A stretch of DNA of 38,422 nucleotides from Bacillota bacterium (lineage in GTDB: Bacteria; Bacillota; Clostridia; Lachnospirales; Lachnospiraceae). Below are positions 1-7,867 of this stretch, piece after piece. A program made the position numbers and the translations under genes. The stretch covers positions 1 through 38,422 of the forward strand of contig JAEZKA010000038.1 in NCBI GenBank assembly GCA_023436225.1, in the 5' to 3' direction. Under the pieces are notes generated by a model, which saw nothing but the letters and a program-made list of their open reading frames with translations, had not been told where the DNA came from and ran no database searches. Each line of letters starts with the position of its first letter. Positions within the stretch are counted from its first letter, which is position 1.

Positions 1-85
1 TTCTAACCGGCCCTACCACACCTATGTATATTTCACCGCCTGTCCTAGCCTGAATATCATTATAAACATCATACTGCCCTAACAT
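1..85 (-). CDS. spoIVA: Stage IV sporulation protein A, N-terminal fragment (runs off the left edge)
   Basis: Only the first 28 codons are in the window. The ATG at 85 follows a strong AAGGAGGG site (93-100) with a 7-nt gap. The peptide contains RTGGEIYIGVVGPVR, which matches the conserved start of SpoIVA just before its Walker A motif (family: RTGGDIYIGVVGPVRTGKS). SpoIVA is the ATPase that polymerises on the forespore surface as the base layer of the spore coat. In Bacillus it lies near der and gpsA, as here, although three extra genes intervene. The assignment rests on a short but very characteristic stretch. It shows that the organism is a spore former or descends from one. Confidence 0.88.
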   Translation of the reverse strand, partial: MLGQYDVYNDIQARTGGEIYIGVVGPVR

Positions 86-113
86 GTGCCAACCCTCCTT
101 ATGGTTATAGTTA

Positions 114-142
114 AGCATATGCAGGGGTATTTCATTCTATGA
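114..142 (-). promoter_or_regulatory. Candidate sigma-E promoter of spoIVA
   Basis: On the minus strand TCATAGA (136-142) is followed 14 nt later by CATATGCT (114-121). The sigma-E consensus is roughly TCATATT, 13-15 nt, CATACAAT. The predicted start near 107 would leave a short leader with the ribosome site at 93-100. Matches are partial (5/7 and 5/8), so this is inferred mainly from position and from the known mother-cell expression of spoIVA. Confidence 0.35.
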
Positions 143-179
143 ATATTAATGAAAGTTAAAAATACATGCTTTCATATCA

Positions 180-1358
180 TTATTCTCGTCGCAGCAGTTT
201 TGGATATAAACGGTCTATACAGATAGCACCAAAAGGCGCAGTAATTAAAATGGATAATACGGCAACTGTTAAGACCTGTTGACCACAGGCTAATCCCATG
301 GAGAGGGGGATTGCCCCTATCGCTGCCTGTACCGTAGCTTTCGGTGTATATGCTACCATACAAAACAATCTTTCGTTTTTGGTTAATCTGGTTTTTAAAA
401 GACATACATAAACACCAATCATACGAAATACTAATGCACCCAAAACGATCAAAATTGCATATACTCCTGCTTTTACTGCATAGTTTAGATCTACGGTAGC
501 TCCGACCAGCACAAATAGTAATACTTCTGCAGCAACCCATAGCTTATTATATTTAACAGAAAGTCTTTTCGCTAGTATATTGTATTTTTGAAATATCGTA
601 ATTCCCATACTCATTATCGCAAGTAATCCTGATATCGGTAGTATCCCCTCTAATTGATTCTGGAGTTCAATCATAAGGCACGACAAGCTAAGGATAATAA
701 GGATTTTTACAGAATCGCGCATATGGAATTTCTTGAAAAAGATACATAATCCGATACCGAATAAAGCACCAATTATAACACCCAATATAATGGAAATAGG
801 AATTTGTAGAATGCTTGTTGCAGAAAAATTATCACCTGTCGCTAATGAAGTAAAGGCGGTGAATAGAACGATTACAAATACGTCATCTACGGAGGCTCCG
901 GCTAAAATTAATTGGGGTATACTCCTTTCTTTTCCATAACTCTCTTCCATGATTTTAAGCATTCTTGGCACGACTACGGCAGGCGATACCGCTGCAATCA
1001 CACTTCCCATAATAGCGGCTTCTATAACAGAGATACCGAATACTCTTGGTGCAATTAATATAACACCTGCAATTTCAAAACAGGCAGGTACAAAACACAT
1101 CAGTATAGCAGGCCTACCGACTTTCTTAAGATCACTAATATCAAGAGACAATCCGGCTCTAGTCAAGATAATAATTAATGCCAACTGTCTTAAGTCGGCA
1201 GATATTCCCACAATAGATGGATCCAACAAATTCAGAGCATAGGGGCTTAAAATCATACCAGTAATAATCATACCCAATAAACTAGGCAATTTCATTTTGT
1301 TAAATATACCACCTAACATAAGTCCTAACAGAAAAATGAGTGCTAGACTTGTAAGCAT
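180..1358 (-). CDS. Cation:proton antiporter (CPA/NhaP-KefB-like), probably fluoride-induced
   Basis: A 392-residue polytopic membrane protein with about 11-12 hydrophobic segments and almost no soluble part. It carries an LTRAGLSLD motif near residue 65, SPAVVVPRML near 125 and the paired acids D158-D159 in GASVDD, the ion-binding aspartates expected of Na+(K+)/H+ exchangers of the CPA superfamily. There is no C-terminal TrkA-N domain, unlike full-length KefB/KefC. The ATG follows AAGGAGG. The gene is a single transcription unit whose leader holds a fluoride-type riboswitch and terminator (1422-1510). Antiporters are among the gene classes known to be controlled by crcB-motif RNAs, so a role in ion or pH balance during fluoride stress is inferred. 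The transported ion cannot be told from sequence. Confidence 0.85.
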   Translation of the reverse strand: MLTSLALIFLLGLMLGGIFNKMKLPSLLGMIITGMILSPYALNLLDPSIVGISADLRQLALIIILTRAGLSLDISDLKKVGRPAILMCFVPACFEIAGVILIAPRVFGISVIEAAIMGSVIAAVSPAVVVPRMLKIMEESYGKERSIPQLILAGASVDDVFVIVLFTAFTSLATGDNFSATSILQIPISIILGVIIGALFGIGLCIFFKKFHMRDSVKILIILSLSCLMIELQNQLEGILPISGLLAIMSMGITIFQKYNILAKRLSVKYNKLWVAAEVLLFVLVGATVDLNYAVKAGVYAILIVLGALVFRMIGVYVCLLKTRLTKNERLFCMVAYTPKATVQAAIGAIPLSMGLACGQQVLTVAVLSILITAPFGAICIDRLYPKLLRRE

Positions 1359-1383
1359 AAAATCCTCCTTATAATTGCATAAA

Positions 1384-1421
1384 CACTAGTAAGTACGCTT
1401 TGTGAATGTTCTATTGTAATG
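1384..1421. repeat. 38-bp interspersed palindromic repeat, copy 1
   Basis: Plus-strand core AAGTACGCTTTGTGAATG lies between CACTAG and CTATTG arms. It aligns without gaps with the copies at 13704, 28535 and 34984 (reverse complement). It lies between the riboswitch terminator and the antiporter ribosome site, so it is part of the leader RNA. Confidence 0.65.
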
Positions 1422-1467
1422 AAAAAAAGCTGACAACTTCTGCGTATTTTCCGCAGAAGTCATCAGC
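1422..1467 (-). terminator. Intrinsic terminator, expression platform of the fluoride riboswitch
   Basis: On the minus strand GCTGATGACTTCTGCG (1467-1452) pairs with CGCAGAAGTTGTCAGC (1444-1429) with two mismatched positions, followed by seven T (1428-1422). The 5' arm contains TGATG and the ACTTC strand that the aptamer needs for its pseudoknot. Ligand-bound aptamer and terminator are therefore mutually exclusive, the arrangement of a transcriptional ON switch. It may also stop read-through from the GrpB gene. Confidence 0.88.
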
Positions 1468-1510
1468 ATAATAGCAGTTTAGGTAAATACCAAGGGAGAA
1501 CTTCATTCCC
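1456..1510 (-). promoter_or_regulatory. Fluoride riboswitch aptamer (crcB motif)
   Basis: Minus strand, 5' to 3': stem GGGA/TCCC (1510-1507 with 1497-1494) closes the loop ATGAAGTTC. A joining segment ends in TAAACTGC (1481-1474). A very short GC/GC stem with loop TATTAT follows, then TGATGACTTCT. Loop bases GAAGT (1504-1500) can pair with ACTTC (1460-1456), giving the pseudoknot. This order (stem with ATG-starting loop, AAAC-TGC, GC-TGATG, pseudoknot strand) matches the known fluoride aptamers of Thermotoga petrophila and Pseudomonas syringae. Deviations are the two-pair second stem and a longer joining segment that could form a small GGT/ACC hairpin. Coupling to the terminator and an antiporter gene downstream support the call. 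Confidence 0.83.
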
Positions 1511-1554
1511 AACGAAGTTAATAGTAGCATATCGTTTACCGTTTTTCAATATCA

Positions 1555-1581
1555 ATTATATACTATATTATTTGATGTAAA
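1555..1581 (-). promoter_or_regulatory. Promoter of the riboswitch-antiporter unit
   Basis: TTTACA (1576-1581) and a perfect TATAAT (1555-1560) are separated by 15 bp, slightly short of the ideal. The predicted start near 1548 leaves a leader of about 190 nt that begins just upstream of the aptamer. Confidence 0.55.
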
Positions 1582-1650
1582 GCATCTTCTATTTTGCTTT
1601 ATTAGCAGTAAATATACAACCTATCGTGATCACATAACAAAATAAATTCA

Positions 1651-2250
1651 TTAAATGGGGGCTTTTACATCAAAGAGATAACGATCACCGTATTGATCTC
1701 TGGCAAGTTGGGTATAAGTCTTTACGAATTCTTCTTTTGCATCCGTATAAGCATCCCGATTATGTTCATACTTATTCCTTAGCATCTCCTTTAAAACAGC
1801 GTATTCTCTAGCAATCTCCGGATGCTCGATCAGATAATCCCGAAAGTACAATTCGTTCCAATCATCAATGTAACGAAGATGTAGATGAAATACCTTTTCC
1901 TCAAAGCCATACTTTGTGTAGCCTTTATTATAGGATTGTTTGAAGTTTGGCATATCAACCGAATTCATCAAGATCCATCCCGATGCTTTAAGTCCGTCGG
2001 AAACATGCTTTATATCGCATTGTTTTGATACCTCCATCAGGATATCGATGATCGGCTTTGACAAAAGTCCAGGTACGGCGGTACTTCCGATATGACTGAT
2101 TCTTACAATTACTCCATCTGCAAAATTCTTGACCAGCTTCTCTTTTTCAACTTCATACCAGCTTGGATAATCCATATTGTATTCCTTTAGTATAATGGGA
2201 AATAACTCCCACAATTCCTCCAGGGTCATTTCCGACAGTTCCTTCGCCAT
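1651..2250 (-). CDS. GrpB family protein (UPF0157, nucleotidyltransferase-like fold)
   Basis: 199 residues. The features I rely on are RISHIGSTAVPGLLSKPIIDILMEV in the first half (IGSTAVPGL is the GrpB signature, related to the GS...D motif of nucleotidyltransferases) and the later HLHLRYIDDWNELYFRDYL segment, also typical of GrpB. The molecular function of the family is not established. The ATG at 2250 has GGAGG eight bases upstream. The gene is 41 bp downstream of the IMPase gene and probably shares its transcript. Confidence 0.85.
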   Translation of the reverse strand: MAKELSEMTLEELWELFPIILKEYNMDYPSWYEVEKEKLVKNFADGVIVRISHIGSTAVPGLLSKPIIDILMEVSKQCDIKHVSDGLKASGWILMNSVDMPNFKQSYNKGYTKYGFEEKVFHLHLRYIDDWNELYFRDYLIEHPEIAREYAVLKEMLRNKYEHNRDAYTDAKEEFVKTYTQLARDQYGDRYLFDVKAPI

Positions 2251-2291
2251 CTAAAGTACCTCCATTTCCATTGATTTGCTGGAGTAAACTG

Positions 2292-3047
2292 CTATAGCTT
2301 AAAGAATTCCTCGTAGGCGGTAGGTGTAGCTGCAACAACGCCGCAAACCTTTGTATAGTCAAGTTCGGAGCCGTTGATCGTAGAGACGAGGCCTCCGGCT
2401 TCGGTGATGATTAAGGAAGCTGCGGAGTAATCCCAGGGAGAAAGGACCGGTTCAAAGAATAATACAAAGCGACCGGCAGCTACATAACAGAGATCAAGTG
2501 CTGCTGAGCCGGTTCTACGGATATCAAGAGCCTGGTCGAATAGCTTACGGGTTAAGGCAAATACGTCATCTGCTTTATCCCGGTAATAGGGGCAGGTTCC
2601 GATAGAAACCAAGCCTTCCGCCAGGGGCAGATCAGTGACCTTAAGGGGCTTATCGTTAAGAAATGCGCCGGTTCCTCGTTCTGCATAGAACAGGTCGTTA
2701 AGATATGGGTTATATACCACACCGGCCACAATCTGTCCGTGATACATTAATGCGACGCTAATGGCACTGTGATGATAATCCATAATAAAGTTCGTGGTTC
2801 CGTCAATGGGATCGATGATAAAGCAGTATTCACCGGGAATAGACCGCTGGTCTTCCTCTTCTCCGATAAAGGTAGCTGTCGGATACAACTGCGCCAGCCT
2901 GGCAAAGAGAAATTGTTGCACTTCAACATCGTACTTGGTTACAAAATTAGCCCTGCCCTCCTTGCTTACTACCCCGCTCTGAATATTCCTCGCTGTCAAC
3001 ATAATCTGACCGGCTTCTCTCACTATTTCGATAATTTCATCGATCAT
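2292..3047 (-). CDS. Inositol monophosphatase family protein
   Basis: 251 residues, normal length for the family. It shows the metal-binding signatures: GEEE around residues 62-65, DPIDGTTNF at 79-87 and SPWDYSAASLI around 203-213 (W205, D206). Such Mg2+-dependent, lithium-sensitive phosphatases hydrolyse inositol monophosphates or related substrates (fructose-1,6-bisphosphate, 3'-phosphoadenosine 5'-phosphate). The substrate cannot be decided here. The start ATG follows GGGAGG. The gene has its own promoter (3148-3177) and is followed closely by GrpB. Confidence 0.9.
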   Translation of the reverse strand: MIDEIIEIVREAGQIMLTARNIQSGVVSKEGRANFVTKYDVEVQQFLFARLAQLYPTATFIGEEEDQRSIPGEYCFIIDPIDGTTNFIMDYHHSAISVALMYHGQIVAGVVYNPYLNDLFYAERGTGAFLNDKPLKVTDLPLAEGLVSIGTCPYYRDKADDVFALTRKLFDQALDIRRTGSAALDLCYVAAGRFVLFFEPVLSPWDYSAASLIITEAGGLVSTINGSELDYTKVCGVVAATPTAYEEFFKL

Positions 3048-3147
3048 ATTAACCTCCCGTAAAAATGTCTATTTATCATATCAAACTCCAAAATTCAAAT
3101 TAGTACTCTTTTAATAATGCTATTTTGACTTGGATAATAATACTGTC

Positions 3148-3177
3148 ATTATAACGCTAATCGTTTTAATAAATCAA
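3148..3177 (-). promoter_or_regulatory. Sigma-A type promoter for IMPase-GrpB
   Basis: TTGATT (3172-3177), 18-bp spacer, TATAAT (3148-3153). It lies in the 302-base spacer 3048-3349, which otherwise holds only the gpsA terminator. Confidence 0.6.
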
Positions 3178-3240
3178 TACGTTTTGTACTAATTCCTTGA
3201 TCTTGGAAGCCTATAAAAGCAGGTGTGCTTTACTGAAATG

Positions 3241-3289
3241 AAAAATGCATAAAAGGCTGTTGTATCAATACTACAGCTTTTTATGCATT
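3241..3289 (-). terminator. Terminator after gpsA
   Basis: AATGCAT arms at 3244-3250 and 3283-3289 extend into a stem of about 17 bp with one small mismatch around a 12-nt loop. On the minus strand the stem runs into TTTTTC. It ends the der-plsY-gpsA transcript. Confidence 0.75.
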
Positions 3290-3349
3290 CAGATAGGATT
3301 TATGATTATTCGAAGCCCCTCTTTTTTGATAGGCGTCTGCTTAATGAAT

Positions 3350-4360
3350 TTATTCCCACTCCAGGGATTTGTATTCTTTCCTTTTATCTCTTCCAAGGAG
3401 ATCATAAAGCGCATCCTTGGAGGGCTTGCCTTCAAAGAGAACAAGGTTGATTTGTTCTACAATCGGCATCTCAACATCGTTTTTCTTAGCCAGAGCTAAG
3501 GCGGCACGTGCGGAATTGATACCCTCTACAACTTGTCCAACCTGTTGCATAGCCTCTTCCATGGACTTGCCCTGACCCATAAGGTATCCGGCATTCCAGT
3601 TACGGCTGTGCTTACTGTTACAGGTTACAAATAGATCACCGAAACCGGATAAACCGGCAAAGGTCTCCATCTTGCCACCCATCGTAATACCAAGGCGACT
3701 GATTTCAGCCATTCCTCTGGTCATTAATGCGGCCTTTGTATTATCACCATAGCCCAGACCATCTACACAACCGGCTGCCAGAGCGATGACATTCTTTAAG
3801 GAGCCACCAAGCTCAATACCGATGATGTCAGGACTGGTATAGACACGGAATAGATCTGTCATGAAGACATCCTGAATATATCTTGCTGTTTCTCTACTCT
3901 GAGCACCGACAACAATCGTAGTCGGTATACCGCGGCTAACCTCCTCCGCATGACTGGGACCGGATAATACAGCGACATCAGCCTGAGGAATTTCCTCACT
4001 GATTACCTCTGATAAAGTATAGAGGGTTTTATCCTCAATACCCTTTGATACATTAACAATAATCTGACCCTCTTTGATATAAGGGCTGGCAATATGAGAA
4101 GTAGAACGGATATAGGGAGAAGCAACAGCCATTACCAGCAGATCCTTATCCTTGCAGGCATCCTCCAAATCAAGTGTTATTTTCACTTGGTCTGGCATCT
4201 CAGCGCCGGGTAAGTTCTTCATGTTTTTACGATTCTCGTTCAACATCCGGGCCTCAGCATCTATCTTTGTCCAAATGGTTACTTCATGTCCATTGTTTGC
4301 AAGTAAAATTGCAAGGGCACATCCCCAGGTTCCTGCTCCTAACACACTTACTTTACTCAT
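3350..4360 (-). CDS. gpsA: NAD(P)H-dependent glycerol-3-phosphate dehydrogenase
   Basis: 336 residues, full length. It reduces dihydroxyacetone phosphate to sn-glycerol 3-phosphate, the backbone for phospholipids. The N-terminal Rossmann loop is GAGTWG (8-13). NVSKGIE (K106) and GGSLKN (K189) carry the conserved substrate and catalytic lysines. The C-terminal region has SGFGDLFVTC. The ATG has AGGAGG upstream. It lies 35 bp after plsY, whose enzyme consumes the product, so the pair forms a short phospholipid operon behind der. Confidence 0.97.
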   Translation of the reverse strand: MSKVSVLGAGTWGCALAILLANNGHEVTIWTKIDAEARMLNENRKNMKNLPGAEMPDQVKITLDLEDACKDKDLLVMAVASPYIRSTSHIASPYIKEGQIIVNVSKGIEDKTLYTLSEVISEEIPQADVAVLSGPSHAEEVSRGIPTTIVVGAQSRETARYIQDVFMTDLFRVYTSPDIIGIELGGSLKNVIALAAGCVDGLGYGDNTKAALMTRGMAEISRLGITMGGKMETFAGLSGFGDLFVTCNSKHSRNWNAGYLMGQGKSMEEAMQQVGQVVEGINSARAALALAKKNDVEMPIVEQINLVLFEGKPSKDALYDLLGRDKRKEYKSLEWE

Positions 4361-4395
4361 AAGCTCCTCCTTTACTAAGTAGACTTATTATGATT

Positions 4396-5019
4396 TTATT
4401 TTTCGAGCTTAACGCGTTGTCCTATCTTATTTTCTGTTCCATTCATGAGACGCTTGATATTCTCACGATGCTTAATAAATGCCAATGCCGTAAATAGTAA
4501 TGCGACAATCAACATATGTATGTCTCCCGGATGTCTGATTGCTATCCAAATAGGAAACAATACAGCGACTACTAAAGAGCCCACCGATACATATTTGGTT
4601 ATTAAGATTGACAGAACAAATAATGGTAGGCCAATCGGAATAATCAGCGGATCCAGACTAGCCATGACACCACCGGTTGCAGCCATTCCCTTTCCGCCTT
4701 TAAACTTAAGCCAGAAAGGATAGTTATGACCCATGACAACACCTAAACCGGTATAAATGGATAACAAATCAATATTTTCGTTACCAGGGAAGATAATAAA
4801 TTTAATAAGGAGTATTGCTATCACAGCTTTTATTACATCACCAATCAAGGTTATGGCACCTGCCTTGGCACCTAGTGTCCTAAGCGCATTCGTGGTTCCC
4901 ATATTACCGCTTCCATATTTACTAATGTCTACCTTGTTGATTTTACCTACAAAATATGCTGTTGAAAAGCATCCCATTAAATATCCAAAAATCAAACAAA
5001 AAATGATTTTAAGAATCAT
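4396..5019 (-). CDS. plsY: Acyl-phosphate:glycerol-3-phosphate acyltransferase
   Basis: 207 residues, an integral membrane protein with about five hydrophobic segments. It transfers the acyl group of acyl phosphate (made by PlsX, encoded at 33488) to the sn-1 position of glycerol 3-phosphate. Diagnostic loops are GSGNMGTTNALRTLG near 36-50, GHNYPFWLKFKGGKG near 97-111 and a late HRENIKRL motif. The start codon is one base after the der stop codon and its ribosome site (GAAAGGAG) is inside the der 3' end, so the two are translationally linked. Confidence 0.96.
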   Translation of the reverse strand: MILKIIFCLIFGYLMGCFSTAYFVGKINKVDISKYGSGNMGTTNALRTLGAKAGAITLIGDVIKAVIAILLIKFIIFPGNENIDLLSIYTGLGVVMGHNYPFWLKFKGGKGMAATGGVMASLDPLIIPIGLPLFVLSILITKYVSVGSLVVAVLFPIWIAIRHPGDIHMLIVALLFTALAFIKHRENIKRLMNGTENKIGQRVKLEK

Positions 5020-5020
5020 C

Positions 5021-6346
5021 TTATTCGTTCTCCTTTCGCTCCCTGATGATAAACTTCAATGGTGTTCCGCCAAAACCAAAGGCATCTCGGATCTTATTTT
5101 CAATATATCGTGTGTAAGAATAATGCATGAGTTCTTTATCATTTACAAAGATTACAAAGGTCGGAGGCTTCACCGAAACCTGAGTAATATAATAAAGCTT
5201 CAGGCGTTTTCCTTTGTCCGAAGGAGGCTGTTGAAGGGCAACTGCTTCCATCAGAATTTCATTCAGAACACCGGTAGCAATACGAAGATTCTGATTCTGG
5301 ATAACCACCTCTATAACCTCGAACAGCTTGTGAAGTCTCTGTCCGGTCTCTGCGGAGATAAACAAAATCTCAGCATAAGGCATGAAGGATAGAATTTGTC
5401 TTATATCCTCAGTATATTCCTTTACGGTCTTGTTATTCTTCTCGATCAGATCCCATTTATTAACAGCAATAATCATACCCTTGCCACGATCATGGGCAAT
5501 ACCGGCAATCTTAGCATCCTGCTCCGTTACTCCCTCGTCCGCATCGATAACAAGAACGACCACATCTGCTCGTTCCACTGCTGTTACCGTACGAATGATA
5601 CTAAAGCGCTCTAATTCCTCTTTGATTTTGCTCTTTCTGCGAAGGCCGGCAGTATCAATGAGCACATATTCCTTACCATTGCGACGGATCGGCGTATCAA
5701 TGGCATCACGAGTGGTACCTGCGATGTCCGATACAATCACACGGGTCTCTCCGACTAATTTGTTTACAATGGACGATTTACCGACATTAGGCTTACCAAC
5801 AATAGCAATTCTTGGTCGTTCGTCAACTATTTCCGTAGTATTGCCAGATGTAAAATGACTTGTAACCACGTCTAACATGTCTCCGAAACCAAGTTTACCG
5901 GAGGAGGAAATCGGGACCGGATCACCAATGCCAAGATTGTAGAATTCATATACATCCGGCATCAGCTTTTCAAAGCTGTCCACTTTATTAACTACTAATA
6001 CTACCGGTTTAGCGGAACGGCGAAGCATATCCGCAACCTTAAAGTCAGAATCAACAAGACCCTGTCTTACATCGACCAGAAAGATGATTACATCAGCAGT
6101 ATCGATTGCAATCTGAGCCTGCTGTCTCATATAGGACAGCATCTGATCCTTACTATCCGGTTCAATACCACCGGTATCTATCATTGTAAATTGTGTATTA
6201 AGCCATGTAACGTCAGCATAAATGCGGTCTCTTGTTACTCCGGGATAATCCTTGACGATGGAGATGCGATCTCCAGCCAAAGCATTAAACAGTGTTGATT
6301 TACCTACATTAGGCCTACCGACAATAGCTACGATTGGTCTACTCAT
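5021..6346 (-). CDS. der: Ribosome biogenesis GTPase Der (EngA)
   Basis: 441 residues with two G domains in tandem and a C-terminal KH-like domain. P loops are GRPNVGKS (10-17) and GKPNVGKS (184-191). DTGG and DTAGLRRKSKI are the two G3 regions, and NKVD (120-123) and NKWD are the G4 motifs. Der acts in late 50S subunit assembly and is essential in most bacteria. It follows the DUF512 gene by 42 bp and precedes plsY by one base. The ribosome site is modest (AAAGG). Confidence 0.97.
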   Translation of the reverse strand: MSRPIVAIVGRPNVGKSTLFNALAGDRISIVKDYPGVTRDRIYADVTWLNTQFTMIDTGGIEPDSKDQMLSYMRQQAQIAIDTADVIIFLVDVRQGLVDSDFKVADMLRRSAKPVVLVVNKVDSFEKLMPDVYEFYNLGIGDPVPISSSGKLGFGDMLDVVTSHFTSGNTTEIVDERPRIAIVGKPNVGKSSIVNKLVGETRVIVSDIAGTTRDAIDTPIRRNGKEYVLIDTAGLRRKSKIKEELERFSIIRTVTAVERADVVVLVIDADEGVTEQDAKIAGIAHDRGKGMIIAVNKWDLIEKNNKTVKEYTEDIRQILSFMPYAEILFISAETGQRLHKLFEVIEVVIQNQNLRIATGVLNEILMEAVALQQPPSDKGKRLKLYYITQVSVKPPTFVIFVNDKELMHYSYTRYIENKIRDAFGFGGTPLKFIIRERKENE

Positions 6347-6388
6347 ATTTTACCTTTGCCTTTCAATTATTACCTTCTATTCATAAAT

Positions 6389-7717
6389 TTAATTTTCCGT
6401 AAGTATGGAATCAATGAAGGACTTTCCATCTGATTGTACAATACGTATTTTGGTTTGTAAAGCATTTTCCATCTCTTCTACCGTTACATCATCCAGTAGA
6501 ACGGTCTCTCCATTACGAAGCATAACGTCCGGAATCAGGAGTGCTTCTCCCAGCTTTTGCTCCTTTAGCTGCGCAGTGATATCTCCTCCGGTGATCAATC
6601 CGGCAACCGTAATTTCATTACCGAAGTAATTATTAATAATCGTATGAACCTCTACATTTATCTTTGGAAACTTAGTTGTTAGCTTCTGAACCAGCTGCTT
6701 AATATAAGGTGCAGCCAGAACACCGGTAGCAATAGATAATTCCCTAATTCGTTCATCTCCAGTAAGTTCATCGAAGTACTCGGTAAATTCATCCTGAAGG
6801 GACCTTATTAAGCCGACGCCATTCTCAATCTGAGGATAGCCTTCATAGGAATCAGCATCTGGAATCGGTAATCCCGCTGTAATATACCATTCATCGCTTG
6901 CATAGATAAAGCGTGTCCCGTAATGAGTCAGGAAGATGTTCTGCCAACGATGAATCGTATCCAGAACAACAAGAGCTTCTTCTTTATGAAAGCCCTCCAG
7001 CTTCTCCAGCCCTTCCCGGAACTTGGTCAGACCTACCGGAACGATAGATACACTCTGCATTTCCGGTAAATAGGCGGCTAGATCATGAATGGTCTTCTCC
7101 AGCTCCTCACCGTCATTCCAGCCCTTACAGAGAACGATCTGTCCGTTCATCGTGATACCACCTTCTTTTAAGCGTTTCAGTTTATCTAAGGCAGTTCCTG
7201 CAAAACGGTTATGGAGCATACGACAGCGAAGCTCTTCATTGGTAGTGTGTACCGAAATGTTAATCGGCGACAGCTTATAGAAAAGGATTCGGTCAATCTC
7301 CTCATCACTCATATTTGTTAAGGTGATATAATTCCCCTGAAGGAAGGATAAGCGAGCATCGTCATCCTTGAAATACAAGGTTTCTCTCATACCCGGTGGC
7401 ATCTGATCAATAAAGCAAAAGATGCACTTATTGCGACAGGAGCGATATTCATCCATTAAGCCTTCTTCGAATACGATACCGAGATCTTCATCATAATCCT
7501 TCTCGATATCAAGCTCCCACTCCTCGCCGTCCGGTTTACGGATTAGAACTGTGAGCTCCTCATCCTTGATCAAATAATGATAATCAAGAACATCCTTTAT
7601 GACAGTTCCATTGATGGAGATAAGTTCATCACCGGGAGCAAGCTCCAGCTCATTAGCAATACTTCCTATCTCTATTTCTTTAATAATGTGCGCTTTTTTC
7701 TTCATAACATACACCAT
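6389..7717 (-). CDS. DUF512 protein: PDZ domain plus cysteine-rich radical-SAM-like core
   Basis: 442 residues. Residues about 8-65 read as a PDZ-like domain (LAPGDELISINGTVI). A CX3CX2C cluster follows at C94, C98 and C101 (CRNKCIFCFIDQMPPGMR), then a TIM-barrel-like stretch with NISVHTTNEELRCRML and the C-terminal DUF512 region. This combination is characteristic of a conserved clostridial/cyanobacterial family described as a putative Fe-S oxidoreductase. Its reaction is unknown. The gene usually neighbours der, as here. The start is uncertain: ATG at 7717 and ATG at 7705 both have weak ribosome sites. Confidence 0.88.
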   Translation of the reverse strand: MVYVMKKKAHIIKEIEIGSIANELELAPGDELISINGTVIKDVLDYHYLIKDEELTVLIRKPDGEEWELDIEKDYDEDLGIVFEEGLMDEYRSCRNKCIFCFIDQMPPGMRETLYFKDDDARLSFLQGNYITLTNMSDEEIDRILFYKLSPINISVHTTNEELRCRMLHNRFAGTALDKLKRLKEGGITMNGQIVLCKGWNDGEELEKTIHDLAAYLPEMQSVSIVPVGLTKFREGLEKLEGFHKEEALVVLDTIHRWQNIFLTHYGTRFIYASDEWYITAGLPIPDADSYEGYPQIENGVGLIRSLQDEFTEYFDELTGDERIRELSIATGVLAAPYIKQLVQKLTTKFPKINVEVHTIINNYFGNEITVAGLITGGDITAQLKEQKLGEALLIPDVMLRNGETVLLDDVTVEEMENALQTKIRIVQSDGKSFIDSILTEN

Positions 7718-7867
7718 TTCTTTCTAACATGATTCGTTGCTTCCTTCTGAACTGAATTAGAAGGCAACAAATCCTGAAATATCATCATTCTACTTATATA
7801 GAATAAATATTTAAACATATCATATCAGCTCAAAGTAAAACTATCCTTTTTATGGACATTTAATATT

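Noticed and set aside
4757..5392. 211-codon plus-strand frame opposite plsY and der
   Set aside because: It is antisense to two certain genes, has no family resemblance and no ribosome site.
7736..7768. Terminator upstream of the DUF512 gene
   Set aside because: The hairpin has bulges and no T run, so it was not called.
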